DNA of 64,000 bases, from positions 1,155,501-1,219,500 of the forward strand of contig WPIO01000111.1 in the NCBI GenBank assembly GCA_009760855.2, read 5' to 3'. Source of the DNA: Cristatella mucedo (lineage: Eukaryota; Bryozoa; Phylactolaemata; Cristatellidae). The stretch's first letter is position 1. Every line of letters begins with the position of its first letter. The notes beneath the pieces are model-generated. The model was not told the origin of the DNA, searched no databases, and saw nothing but the letters and a program-made list of their open reading frames with translations. This document shows, piece by piece, positions 22,818-33,832 of the stretch. Both the position numbers and the translations under genes were made by a program.

Positions 22818-23150
22818 TATTGAGAAACACACCTGAGTCGCAAGGGCAGTCAAGAAGGCAAGAAGGTGAGTAGCATAAAAGAGGTAGCAGTGAATGACAC
22901 CTGGTAAGGATGCGCCTCACCCAGCAGCACGAGAGAAAATTTCACTGGGTAAGAAATATGGGCATTTCACAGACAATGACCTGCAGAGCAAAAGTTTCTG
23001 TCTCCAACCGTCTTTAAGCCTAGGAATGGAGCAGCTAATTTATTGTCCCTTGAGTACATACCTGAGCACACGAGGAGGAGATTAAGACTGATGCAGCCGT
23101 TCGGCTAGATATGAAAGAGCCAACGCCATAGCACCCTAGCAGGTAAGAGT
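22818..23150 (-). mobile_element. LINE-B, continuation after the nested LINE-A
   Basis: 'agaaggtgagtagcata', 'ctgcagagcaaaagtttctg', 'ccgtctttaagcctaggaatgg' and 'agctaatttattgtcc' continue the LINE-B order from 22690. It fades beyond about 23090. Confidence 0.75.
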
Positions 23151-23334
23151 AAACATTCAGATCTGTGGTCGTTGATCGAACGGGAACAGTTGCAGCTCCT
23201 TCAGCAAAGACTTGGAGACAGGAGACACTTGGATCAGACTTCGATATTTTCCCAACTAATTTGCAGCATAGTTAATCCCAATTGGGGGCTTTTTTCAGTA
23301 GAATGACCAAAACTAAGGAATGACATTAGTCTGG

Positions 23335-23480
23335 CCTATACGGAATGTTTATTGAGCATGCTACCACAAACTATTCGACCGTGCTTTTCTTGCAGCAGAT
23401 GTGAAGTGCCTAGAGAGAGATTGAGTTCTCCTGAGGGTGCTATATAAAATGTATTATTATTATTACTATTGTTATTGTTA
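23335..23480 (+). mobile_element. LINE-A 3' end
   Basis: TTTATTGAGCATGCTACCAC, 'cagatgtgaagtgcctagag', 'attgagttctcctgaggg' and ATTATTATTACTATTG. Confidence 0.8.
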
Positions 23481-23849
23481 ATGACCAAGGTCGAGGCTTG
23501 AACCATGCTGTACATTTAGAGTGCCGATAAAAACTTTCTCAGGGCAAAATAGGAATGAAGTATTCTTCTGCCAATGGGTGAGGTTTACAATTTCATGAAA
23601 TAGAGCATGAATTCGAGAACTGCAGCAAAAAATTTAATGTTACCAGAAAGAAGCAGGCTGAGAATAATTAGAAAAAAAATGATAAAAAATTTACATAGCC
23701 ACAAAAGAAAACTAAATCGCCTCTTTGACACCTAAATAGGCTGTAAAAAAAAAGCAGCTACAGCTCTACTGCCACTTTATACCAAATTTCGGCCGTCAAG
23801 TCAGCGGACCTCTACTTACCTGTACATACTATGCATATGCTATGGACCA
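23481..23849. other. Unassigned AT-rich DNA
   Basis: AT-rich with A-runs; nothing recognisable. Confidence 0.55.
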
Positions 23850-24745
23850 CCAAATCTTTCTAGAATGCCTCTCATCTCGACAGGGCATCACTGGCACTGA
23901 GCTGCAATATTTTAGGTCCTATATGATTATAAGACTCCAGAGCCTTGATGCTCACTGGCAATAATCATCTGAGGAACCACAAAGCAAAAGGGTACTCCAG
24001 AGTTCAGTACGCGGTTCACTTCTTTTCTATGTATCTTTGCAAAAATTCGAGATTCCTTAGACAGGGATACTATATCTAAGTTGATTCATGGATTTTTGAT
24101 ATCATGTTTCAATTTCTGTAACTCACTGCTTGATTTTGTACCGGCCTATGCAATCAGGTGCTTACTGTTGGTGCAAAACTCTGCAGCCAGGCTTGTCAGT
24201 CGTGAGTGTTGCAGTTACCACATCGTACGACTTCTCGACGACCTGCACCAACTCCCAATCAAGCAGCGTAACGACGTCATGGTTCTGTCATTCTCTTTTA
24301 GGTTCCTACATTTGGTGGCACCAACGTATCACCTGATCCTTTCACTCAAGTCGTTTAGCTATGCCTCGAACTAACCTCAAAAACGTTAGAGACCGTGCCT
24401 TTAGTTCGTATACTCTCAGCACCTGGAACTCACTCCCAGCTAAATTTATGACACCCTCTGACTTTAAAAAAAAACAGCTAAAACCCACCGGTTTCTCGGA
24501 GTGTGTGTTGGAACCATGTGACTTTTCCTTTGCCTGCTTATGCATTCTGGCACTGTAACATTACAATTAACGATATTGTGCATGCTGGCAACTGGAATGC
24601 TATACTATGAGTAATATGCAAATTCACATCCTGCATGTAACCACTAACTAAAGTGTCGTGCTTCCTTTGCAGCATATGAAAAGTATCTAGAAAGTGATTA
24701 AGTTCTCTGAGGGCTCTATACAAATGTAGCATCATTATTATTATT
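23850..24745 (+). mobile_element. LINE-A, decayed, with RT remnants and 3' end
   Basis: The left part still shows, across stops and frameshifts, the 'ERL..R.GITGTEL.YFRSY' and 'VRGSLLF' positions of the RT palm as in the copy at 27188-25845. The segment after that, including the catalytic motif, is deleted. At 24100 it rejoins at the RT C-terminal region ('gtgcaaaactctgcagccagg') and runs to an ATTATTATTAC tail. Clearly non-functional. Confidence 0.75.
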
Positions 24746-24939
24746 ACAATTTACATACCTATAGATGATTTTATACAAAAGTCTGTAACACTATCTAAAC
24801 AGGGTATATACATTACCTATATGCTTACCATACTTCAATAGGGAACATTAAATGTGGATGAAGCTTGAACTACCGAGGCTAATTCAATTAAAAAGAAAAA
24901 ACCTACGCAACATGATTTAGGAAGAACTCTGTTTATGAC
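24746..24939. other. Unassigned AT-rich DNA
   Basis: Spacer between two LINE-A copies; nothing recognisable. Confidence 0.5.
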
Positions 24940-25525
24940 AGCCTTGCTAAGGAAATTTACCAAAAGTCATTGCAGTTGACACATCACATCACTTCTTACG
25001 GACCTGTTCTGGCTACCAATCAAGCAACGCATCGACTTCAGGGTTTTGTCGCTCACTTTTAGGTCCATTCATTCTTTGGCTCCAGCCTACCAATCAGATC
25101 TACTGCCCCACCAGGCATACAACCCAATTTTCGGAATCCAACTTTTTTACCTATCCTCATACAAAACTCAAATCCTTTGGAGACCATGCCTTTAGTTCGT
25201 ATGCTCCCAAAGCCTGGAACTCTCTCCTGACTTGCTTCACGACATCTCTTGACTTGACCACGTTTAAAAAGACATTAAAACAACTATTTATCACAGCGTT
25301 TAGTGGGTCCCTGCGAATTGACCCTGATGTGCTTATGCACGCTGACACTGTCCATGCTGCCACTAACCACACTTGCATGCTGACCCTGTGCATTTCACCC
25401 CTAACCATGAGCATGCGTCCACTAACCATTCGATAATGTTTTCTTTGCAGCAAATGTAAAGCACCTAGAGAGAGATTGGGTTCTCTGAGGGCGCTTTATC
25501 TAGTGGGCTATTATTATTATTACCA
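24940..25525 (+). mobile_element. LINE-A C-terminal coding remnant and 3' end
   Basis: 'ctggctaccaatcaagcaacg', 'gttttgtcgctcacttttagg', 'tcctttggagaccatgcc' and the complete 3' UTR ending GGGCGCTTTATCTAGTGGGC then ATTATTATTATT. Confidence 0.88.
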
Positions 25526-25844
25526 AAAGTGTGTAAAATGCAAGTGTTATGTCATGTATCAATCTCCCACCGGATTATGATGGTTGGAATGACAAAAGCT
25601 TGCTGCTTTACCTTTGTTAGCATAGCAGGGGTAGTCAGTCCACAGGCCTGAATCTTTTGTCGTCAAATGAAGCCACATTCAGTTCCGTTGATATGCACAA
25701 GGGTTGGTGGGTTCTTGCAATCTAGAAGGGAAATTGTTTGACATCTCAATAACAGTTTCTGGCTTAGTGAATGCTAAATTAAGAAGATGTAATTGCCTAA
25801 GGGGATGTGCAGAGGACCTTGAACTGGATGGAATAGAAACAGCA
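25526..25844. other. Unassigned DNA
   Basis: Nothing recognisable between two LINE-A copies. Confidence 0.5.
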
Positions 25845-27188
25845 GTAGTAAGCAATAATAATAATAATAGTAATAAAAATAGTAATAGTAGAATTAATAC
25901 ATTAGCACCCTCAGAGAACTCAACCTCTTTCTAGGCATTTTGCATTTACTGCAAAGGAAGCACGATCGAATGGTTTGTGGTAGCATGCTCAATAAACTAC
26001 AAGAATAACATGGTTAAGGGTGACATTTACAGGGTCAGCATGCAAGTTTGGTTAGTGGCAGCATGCACAGTGTCAGCATGCATAAGTACGTAAATGTTGA
26101 AGTACAAGGACCCACTAAATGCTTGACAAATAGGGGCATCTTAAATTTCTTTTTAAATGTGGTCAAGTCAGGAGATGGCATCATGCATGTCAGGATTGAA
26201 TTCCAGGCTTTGGGAGCATACGACCTGAAGGCATGATCTGCAAAGAATTGGAGATTTTTAAGAGGTATAGGTAAACTGTTAAAATATAAAAAGCAAGTGA
26301 TGTGATTGTTAGCCTGGTAAGGGAGTAGATCTGATAGGTAGGCTGGAGTCAAAGAGATGAAAGGACCTAAAAGTGAGTGACAAAACCTTAAGTCGATGCC
26401 TTGCTGTACTGGGAGCCAGTACAGGTCGGTGAGAAAAGCTGCGATGTGGCAACTGTGATGCTCATGACAGACAAGCCTAGCTGCAATGGCCTACGTGCAC
26501 AGGCCGGTAGACCAGCAAGCAGTGGGTTACAGGAGTTAAGGCAGACTTTCACAAATGAATGGACCAACTTAGGTGTGGTATCCCTATCTAAACAAGCCCG
26601 AATTTTAGCATTGTTATGTAGCTGAAAGTAGGCAGACTTGATGGTGGAGCTTACGTGGTCGTCTAACGAAAGGTCAATTTGGGACATGACACCTAGATTT
26701 CTTGCAGATTCAACAGGAGATATGCTGGCAGAGCCGAATTTTAGCGTTAGCCTTCCCAATTTCTGAATCACACTTGGTTTGCCCATAACCAGTGAGTTTG
26801 TTTTATCATCATTCAATTTAAGGAAATGTGCTGCCATCCATGTGGGGTTGTCTTCAATACATGTAGCAAGGGTGTTGAGAGAACTCGACGTGGTGGAGGG
26901 CTGGCAGGGATCAAAGCAAAGGTTCAACTGAGTGTTATCCGCATTGCCAATCACATCGGCAAGAGGAAGAGTATAAACCCTGAAAAGAACAGGACCAAGC
27001 ATAGATCCCTGAGGTACTCCATATTTCAGAGGCTCCTCGAATGATCTTTGTCCAGTCATATCAATACTCTGGAGTGCCCCTGTGAGGAAGGACCTGAACC
27101 ATTGCAGAGCAGTGCAAGTGATGCCCATGCGAGATGAGAGGCGCTCAAGAAGGATTTGGTGATCGATAGCACACTTCAGTAGCAGCAA
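25845..27188 (-). pseudogene. LINE-A reverse transcriptase, long degenerate copy
   Basis: The longest LINE-A copy. Its 3' tail is the AAT-rich start at 25845, and coding sequence is open from 27188 to 26388 (266 codons). Near the beginning are AIDHQILLERL and GVPQGSMLGPVLF (palm motifs of CR1/L2-group RTs). The catalytic box that should read YADD is NADN here (about residue 85), so the second aspartate is lost and the enzyme would be dead. Next come [12 protein letters not shown] and ARNLGVM, then a disrupted C-terminus. The element is 5'-truncated at 27188, where a CAG-rich stretch begins. It would act in target-primed reverse transcription if intact. Confidence 0.88.
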
Positions 27189-27445
27189 CCAACCACCAGC
27201 CGGATGCAGTGCACCGGAAGCAGCCAGGAATTAGCAACAGTTAGCAGTGCATCGAAAGAGGCCAGCAACAAACCGCAACAGCCAGCTCATAGCAGTTTCC
27301 AGGCCGATGCCAGCAGGAAGTAGAAGCAGAAACCAATGTGGCAGCAGCAAAATCGGCCAAAATCAACAGCCATAAATAAGCCAGCTGCAGCAGTGGTGGC
27401 AGCAAGCAGCCACTACCAGCAAAAGTTGCAGGCAGCAACAGTCAG
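27189..27445. repeat. Degenerate CAG/AGC-rich low-complexity stretch
   Basis: CAGCAA, CAGCCA and CAGCAG triplets and near-triplets dominate about 250 bp without a clean period, ending in GCAGGCAGCAACAGTCAGCC. It abuts the truncated 5' end of LINE-A. Confidence 0.6.
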
Positions 27446-27639
27446 CCCGAGACAAGACTATTCAATTCATGCTCAGCGCAACTTCAGAAAGTTTTGAGAT
27501 ATCGGTAGAACAGCAGATAGTTATTTACACTATGCTCTACACTCTGTCGGCTGCTGCAGCTGCACATGGGCAATTTCGGACTGGCAGCCGCAGTGGCTGG
27601 GGGATGACAGAGGCTATGCTAGCAGCATTGCATAACTCT

Positions 27640-27785
27640 AATGGCGAGGCACACTGAGTCCTAGACCTGGGTTACTCAGGTGGTGGGTTTGAGTCCTGCA
27701 GCAGGCAATACTTTATTGACCCCTGTAAGTGGCGGGATAGCCAATACGGCACTCCTGCCACTCCACAATATGAAGTCATTTGATT
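27640..27785 (+). mobile_element. tRNA-derived SINE, diverged
   Basis: The B-box-like GTGGGTTTGAGTCCTGCAG is followed by 'tgtaagtggcgggatagcc', corresponding to the body of the SINE at 42290-42425. The A box is poorly preserved. Confidence 0.55.
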
Positions 27786-28504
27786 AGATGATCTAAACTT
27801 TACTCTTTTTTTCAGACTATGTCGTAGCTAGAAAGGTCTTCAAAAATATGGAAAATAAGCTCCTTTTAACTGCCAACTGCCAGAAGGAAGCTTGCTGGCA
27901 CATAAGCAGCCGGAGCATGTGCAATGAAAGGTCACTCCCTTAGTTTGCCTGCACTGGATGTGAGAAGCAGATGGCCTGTCTCCCTATCAGCCAAGGCTGG
28001 TCGACCCACCTCTAGGCAGGCAGCAATTAACCCTGAGTTGGAAGTCGGTAAAACTCAGCATTGCCTTGCGAAGTTTCTAGTTCCTGAAGCCTTACAGCCA
28101 CAGTCTTAGCAGGCTACTATAGCAGAACTACTGTGGTCACAGATCATCCTGATGCACTAGCCAATCAGATTCGTATAACTTGGGCCATCTGCAAATATAC
28201 GTAACTGTCGTCGCTGATCCAAAGATGCAGCATTCTTGGCTCTATTAAAGAGGACAAATAGAGCATCATCAATGAGTGATGCCCGTGAGTAAGCCTGTGA
28301 GTATCTGAAAAGTCGGCCATCGACTAGTACACGTTGAATGTTTACCGTGTCAATCGACTGAGTCAGGCAAACTGTTTGAATTTACAGAAGTAATGCCCTC
28401 AGCTTATTGGTCTTTATATCAGCAGATTAAAACGGAAATACATACCCACCAACGACGACCGAAAGCAATTCGGGGGCTCGCCGAGATCGACTTGAACTTC
28501 ACAA
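27786..28504. other. Unassigned DNA around a coding-like segment
   Basis: Apart from the open segment on the minus strand (28371-28157, listed separately), nothing is recognisable. Confidence 0.5.
28157..28371 (-). CDS. Possible terminal exon, unrecognised
   Basis: On the minus strand an acceptor-like TTCTGTAAATTCAAACAG precedes about 70 open codons ending in TAG. The protein has a natural composition (segments NIQRVLVDGRLFRY, RASLIDDALFVLFNRAK, QRRQLRIFADGP). RASLIDDAL resembles a short motif of M1 aminopeptidase C-terminal domains, but the surrounding residues do not fit that family, so I make no functional call. It could also be a decayed transposon frame. There are no neighbouring exons I can join. 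Confidence 0.2.
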
Positions 28505-29420
28505 TTATGATGGCAGAGAATAATTTTAATAATGCATTTTGTATGGCACCCTCAGAGAGCTCACTCCCTTTCTAAGTAAGAACTTGACATTTGTTGCAAA
28601 GGAAGCATGATCGAATGGTTAGTGTTAGGGTGATCAATGACAATAAGCATAACATCGCTTGAGGTGATATGTACAAGGTCAGCACACAAATATAGTTAGT
28701 GGCAGCATGCACAGTGCCAGCATGCATAAGCACACAAAAGATGGATCACATGGACCCCAAAGTGCTGTGATACATAGGTGCGTTTTTAGCTTCTTTTTAA
28801 ATGTGGTCTAACCATGGCATGTCATGAGGCCAGTCGGAGGTAAGTTCCAGGCTTTCGGAGCACACAAGCTAAAAGCATGGTCTCCGAAGAATTTTGAGGT
28901 TCGTGCGAAGTGTCAGTAGACGATTCGATTCAGGAAGGCATTTGGTGCGATGCTTAGCCTGGTGGGAGAGTAAGTCTGTTAGGCAGGCTAGATCCAGAAA
29001 ATGAATGAACCTAAAAGTAAAGACAGAACCTTGAAGTCGATGCATTGTTTGACTGGGAGCCAGTGCAGATCGGCAAGAAGTGGTATGATATGGCAACAAT
29101 GACACTAACGAACTAACGACAGAAAAGCCTAGCTGCAGAGTTTGGCACCAACTGTAAGAGCCTGATTCCACAGGCAAGCAAGCAGTGAGCTACAAAAGTC
29201 GAGATGGGATGTCACCAATGCATGTACTAATTTATCTGTAGTATTCCTATCTAAGCAAGCCTAGATTTTTAGCAATGTTGTGTAGCTGAAAGTAGGCCAA
29301 CTTTACTGTGGAGCTGATGTGGTTCTCTGACGAAAGGTCACTTTGGAACAGGACACCTAGATTTCATGCAGATTTCAAAAGGGTATATGCTGGTAGAGCA
29401 GATTTAAAACTATCTCATTC
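28505..29420 (-). mobile_element. LINE-A, degenerate 3' half
   Basis: Starts with 'taattttaataatgcattttg', then 'gcaaaggaagcatgatcg'. It passes through the 3' UTR and C-terminal coding region ('gactgggagccagtgcagatcgg', 'gacagaaaagcctagctgc') and reaches the 'gtggttctctgacgaaaggtc' region just downstream of the catalytic motif. Interrupted by many stops. Confidence 0.85.
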
Positions 29421-29524
29421 TTTATAGTGTTGCTTTGTCACTTGAAACTTGGCATACGCAATATTTTAAGCAATATTTTAAAAGAGAGTGACATATTTCA
29501 CAGCTTGTTTCTATAATCACCACG

Positions 29525-29788
29525 ACAGGTCTTATACTGACTCACAAGGGCGATACGGCTTGGCTCCTTCATCCCTTATTGAACTGCTGCACCAGTTTCA
29601 GCCTCTTTGTGCCCTCAGGTCGTCCTGCATTGACAATGGATTAGCTGCTCTATTCCTCCCCTTAAAGACCGTTGGTGGCAGAAGCTTTAGCTCTGCAGAT
29701 CCTAGACTGTGGAACTCGCTTCCACAATTCTTACTCAACGACAATTACTTTCCTGTTGCCGACATGACATCCTTTTCAGCGGTCCTAA
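29525..29788 (+). mobile_element. LINE-B C-terminal coding fragment, plus
   Basis: Open frame with 'LAPSSLIELLHQFQP' and 'GGRSFSSADPRLWNSLPQF', the extreme C-terminus of the LINE-B protein. It lacks the 3' end and is joined directly to the 3' terminus of a minus copy. Confidence 0.85.
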
Positions 29789-30428
29789 TGTATCTCCGTC
29801 AGTAACTCCACAAGGTCATAAAGACCATGTGGATGTTACGCAGGAGAGTTTTGTATAGCACACTCACAGCCTAAGCGGCATTCGGTAGCCAACAGACTTC
29901 GTCTCACGAAACAAAGAGAAAGTGGGAAGCATTGCACAGTCAGGAGAGCAGTTGAGGTAGTGAGTAGCTTAGAAGTAGCAGCTCAGGACCGCTGAAAAGG
30001 ATGTGCCATAGTCGGCAGTAGGAGAGTAGTTGTCGTTGCATAACAATTGTGGAAGCGAGCTCCACAGTCTAGGACCTGCAGAGCTAAAGCTTATGTCGCC
30101 AACGGTCTTTAAGCGGAGGAATGGGACAGCTAGTTTATTGTCCACACAGGACGTGAGGGTGCGAAGAGGCTGAAACTGGTGCAGCAGTTCAGCTAGGTAT
30201 GGAGGAGCCAGGCCGTGGCGGGCCTTGGGTGAGCGTAAGAACTTTGCTCTGTATCCATTGCTCAACCGGCAACCATCCTAGCTCTTTTAGCATAGGAGAC
30301 ACGTGCTCAAACCGCTGGGACTTGAAGACTAGCCTTGCAGCCATATTCAAAGTCTGCTGCAGTAGCCTAATAGCTTTCTTTGGCAGCCAAGCCAAAAGGC
30401 AAAAGGGAATTACAATACCTAAACTTTC
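29789..30428 (-). mobile_element. LINE-B 3' half, minus
   Basis: From the 3' terminus (TATCTCCGTCAGTAACTCC) through the 3' UTR into the C-terminal coding region ('agcataggagacacgtgctc', 'ccttgcagccatattcaaag'), ending at 'gaattacaatacc'. It is one of the best preserved LINE-B ends. Confidence 0.9.
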
Positions 30429-30429
30429 A

Positions 30430-30494
30430 TTTGTTGCGTGAGATGAAGTCTGTCGGCTACCGAATTCGTACCGGAAGCCGCCTAGGCTGTGTAA
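30430..30494 (+). mobile_element. LINE-B 3' UTR fragment, plus
   Basis: 'cgtgagatgaagtctgtcgg', 'accgaattcgtaccggaag', 'ctaggctgtg' is the plus-strand version of the terminal 3' UTR, wedged between two minus copies. Confidence 0.75.
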
Positions 30495-30702
30495 TGTAAT
30501 GTAATTTATCTCCATCTGTTACTCCACAAAGTCATACAGATTATTTGGGTGTTACGCAGGAGAGTTTTGTATCGCGAATTCACAGCCTAAGCGGCTTTTG
30601 GTACGCATTGGTTAGCCAACAGACTTCGTCTCGCCCAACAAAGAGAAAGGGGGAAGCATAGCAGTCAGGAGAGCAGTTGAGTTAGTGAGTAGATTGAGGT
30701 AG
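30495..30702 (-). mobile_element. LINE-B 3' end, minus, with TTACA-type tail
   Basis: TAATGTAATGTAATTTATCTCC, the complement of a (TTACA)n tail, precedes the standard 3' end and runs to 'gcagttgagttagtgag'. Confidence 0.85.
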
Positions 30703-30707
30703 TGATT

Positions 30708-30792
30708 AGAGTGTGATATACAAAACTCTGAGTAATGCCCACATAGTCTTTGTGGAGTTACATTCGGAGCTACAGTGCATTACATTACAAAA
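30708..30792 (+). mobile_element. LINE-B 3' end, plus, with TTACATTACA tail
   Basis: 'gtgatatacaaaactctgag', 'aatgcccacatagtctttgtg', GAGTTACATTCGGAGCTAC and a TGCATTACATTAC tail: an intact plus-strand terminus. Confidence 0.85.
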
Positions 30793-32949
30793 CGCTCTGC
30801 TGGTTTTTTGTAGCCTGTATCAGGCCATTGCCAACGCATAGCCTGCCACTTCCTGGCATATATTCAACCGGTTTTTAACTGTGCAATTTATTCCAGCAAC
30901 CTCCTGCCTAGGAAGGCTTACCGGGCACCCATATTATGGCAGGCTTTACTGGCATTAAGTGCACACAAATAGTGTTAGACTCTGGTCGCAAAAGTGGTTA
31001 CTGGTATACATGTATAGTACTAAACAACCAACGTACAAGAATACTGCCAAGTTACTCACAAAGATACCGGGCAACTTGTTTTTGAAAAATACTATGCAGA
31101 CTGGGGCAACGGTATTTTGCCAGACATGCTCTGCAGTACCTGTAACTGGTACAATGTCAAAGTTAGTTAGTCCATGTAAGCTAGCGCCTGGCCGAAAGTA
31201 TACCCTCCTGGTGCTCCTCCTAACAAGCACCTGTGGCCCCCATTGTAAACCTAGTGGACCCTACTTTATTGTCGAGATACGACATGCCGTTAAGAAATTC
31301 TCAATAATATATTATGTAAATAAAATCTTATAAGTAGGCTTTGAGAAAATTTATTAACCGAACAGTGAATGACTCAGCTGATGTCATCACCCGGTGGACC
31401 TTCCTTTCCGTTCTATACCTTCCCGTTGCCGGTGGTCCTTTGCAGCTTGTGCCACGAATCCCGATGCATCCTACTGTTCATTGAAGCCATCCGCCGACAA
31501 CGATGTATATGTGATCAGCGCCGAGGAGATGTCTTGCCAGGAGCGACGAGATATCGCAATTTGAACGGGATGTGCTGGTAAAAAGTCAAGTACACTAGTA
31601 AGAGCAGCGGGCCTGTACAAATATGCATCTCGGTGATCGCTAACTCCTCCTTGCTTAGGACTTTCTGCTTCCGTATTCGCGATGGGCACTTTTGCTGCAA
31701 ACCTCTGCTTTGTACACTTTATTTCGATAAGCTATCAAAAAGTCCCAGAGGATGTGAAAGTAAACTTTTCTTTTTCTGAGCCACCTTTTCACCCAACCTC
31801 GGGCACCCTCATTTAGAACTGTGCGTGTGCATTTATGCAATCCTTCGTTTACGCAGCATACTCTCCGGAGAAGTGTGCTGCAGCAAGCATACTGCTCCGG
31901 TGATCCAGATCTTAGCTTTGGTGTGCTTTTGCTCTACTCAATGGTTGCCAAACATTCTCCGTTGGAACTCCCCTTTCACGATTGTGCAGCTCCGATATAA
32001 CGCAGTGAATGTCGATGCACACGATGCACAAACATCATGCTTCAGCAAGGCTTAAAATCAGATCGTGCTGATCTAACGTGTTAAAGCAATCGAACCTAAT
32101 GCTGCTTACCGCAGTTATGTAACATCACTGCTGTCTTGGCCCTGAGATCAAATGAGAAAGTGATGTAGAAAGATAGAGAAAGAGAGAGAGAGAGAGAGAA
32201 TGAGATTGAATGAGTAAGAGATAGGCTCTGAATGCAACTAATTTTAGGTTTAAACAAGGCAAGAATTGTACCATCTCTAGCTTGCTAGCATTTACCAAAA
32301 AGCATCTACAAGACACCAATTTTGTTCTTAGATGAAATCAGAAAAAGCAGGGGGCAGAGAGTTACTAAATTTAATTGCAACAGTTAGCATCGAACAAAGG
32401 CTTCCAGTGGAACCCTACAGACTCCAGCTCAGGTGGGCAGGTTTTCCAATGTCGAGTACCTGCTTCTGCAGCCAAGTGAATATATGTGAAGCGATGCATA
32501 CTTGAGCCTTATTCTCAAATGGCCAGAACCTGTAGTTGCAGGTGTGCGACAACTTTGGCCAAGCTAGCGATCGAGCTCGGCACTATACAATGAGTATATA
32601 TCGAGCGGCTTATGCACAGCAATGATCGGAGCGACATCTGCACTAGCAGCCATGAGTGATGGACAGCTGAATAGAAGTGGCATACATTCAACTTATCTTC
32701 CTCCAGTTCGCCTCCGAATCTCCTGGTATGTGGCGTTTGTACTTGGTGACAGATGATGTAGAGTCTTATCACGGCATTTGCTGTTTTGTCATGCTTCGCA
32801 TGCCTATTGATAAAGTATCCAAGGCGCAAGGCCACAGCTAAGCACTAAAGCCGATTCGATACTAAGTCGCTGCTGAAGCTACGGAAAAGAAAGCTATGTG
32901 TCTGTGGTTTCCTCGTAAGAGATGGCTAAAGTAAATGATCACGACTTCT
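30793..32949. other. Unassigned DNA with a short GA tract
   Basis: Several 60-120-codon frames (30959-31333 plus, 31689-31471 minus, 32835-32515 minus) lack recognisable domains. A (GA)n tract lies at 32176-32199. No gene can be supported. Confidence 0.5.
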
Positions 32950-33055
32950 GAGAGTGTCATGGCAGACCCCGAATTCGAACCCTGTCCATGTATTTCTGCC
33001 CATAGTTAGCGTCTTTAGTGTGCAGTGTTTGATCCGTGCCATTTTATCAACCATG
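32950..33055 (-). mobile_element. SINE remnant with B-box
   Basis: GAATTCGAACCCTG is a B-box complement, in a context resembling the other SINE copies. The rest is weak. Confidence 0.35.
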
Positions 33056-33284
33056 ACATGACCCTAAGGAACCCACCTACCCATGTTGTTTTTGTGGTCT
33101 AAGATACACCAGAAGCAGTTTTGTTGTCTTGGTTAGTGGCCATGCATATTTTTGCAAGCATTAGCAGCGTGCTAATTCATATATTCTACTACAAACTTTG
33201 CAAATAGCATTAGTTCATTGTCGTTGCTTTGTTAATCTAAACTCGTGTGACGGTCTGAAACTATAACGATAGGCTTCATATGCG

Positions 33285-33420
33285 TTTCTTCCTAGGACTC
33301 GCCTGACAAACATCACAAAATCTCTTGAATGGGCATCTTAAAAGAAGCTAAAACTCATCCTGTTACTCCCAGCATTTGCTCCCTCCTTGTGAGTCGTCCC
33401 TTGCGTGCTTAAGAACAAGA
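33285..33420 (+). mobile_element. LINE-A 3' coding remnant
   Basis: 'gactcgcctgacaaacatcac', 'catcttaaaagaagctaaaac', 'gtgagtcgtcccttgcgtgc' follow the LINE-A order seen at 46600-46710, strongly diverged. Confidence 0.6.
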
Positions 33421-33675
33421 TTCGTTTTATCAAAAGTTATTCAACATATATTGTACACAATATTTTTACCAATAGTACTTTCGGTGTGCATAGGTGTGTG
33501 CGTGACTGTTAAGTCAGTTGCATTAGTAGTTTCTGCCTGGTTTTTGCTTGGCCTATCCTCTATCGGTAAGTAAATACTTTGCAAATACATTATCAGTTGT
33601 ATAAAGCTTACTACAGTTATTGGTCGGCAATCTGTTGACTAAAGTCATGGCTTTACTTGTCTTTATGTAAGACAT
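33421..33675. other. Unassigned DNA with a hydrophobic frame
   Basis: The open frame 33376-33573 is hydrophobic in its second half (segment LPIVLSVCIGVCVTV) and runs into a strong donor-like GGTAAGTAA at 33564. Its first half is LINE-A, so it is probably fortuitous. Confidence 0.4.
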
Positions 33676-33832
33676 GTTGCCAGCCCATCGTGCAGCCAGT
33701 GCACGGCTCTGCCAGTGCACCGTGCTGCCAGTCCGTCGTGCTGCCAGCCTGCGTGCAGCCAATGCGCCCTGCTGCCAGCCCATCGTGCAGCCAATGCACC
33801 TTGCTGCAAGCCCGTCGTGCAGCCACTGCACA
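33676..33832. repeat. Degenerate GTGCAGCCA/GTGCTGCCAG minisatellite
   Basis: Repeats of CATCGTGCAGCCAATGCACC and TGCTGCCAGCCC alternate for about 155 bp with imperfect spacing. Confidence 0.75.

Noticed and set aside
28157-28371. M1 aminopeptidase exon (from the RASLIDDAL motif)
   Set aside because: Only nine residues fit; the preceding and following residues do not match the family.
29525-30428. Twin-priming inversion of a single LINE-B insertion
   Set aside because: Twin priming inverts the 5' part. Here the inverted piece lies beyond the 3' end of the minus copy, so separate insertions or rearrangement are more likely.
33376-33573. Transmembrane exon ending at a GTAAGTAA donor
   Set aside because: Its first third is LINE-A remnant and the start is not ATG; hydrophobicity alone is not enough.
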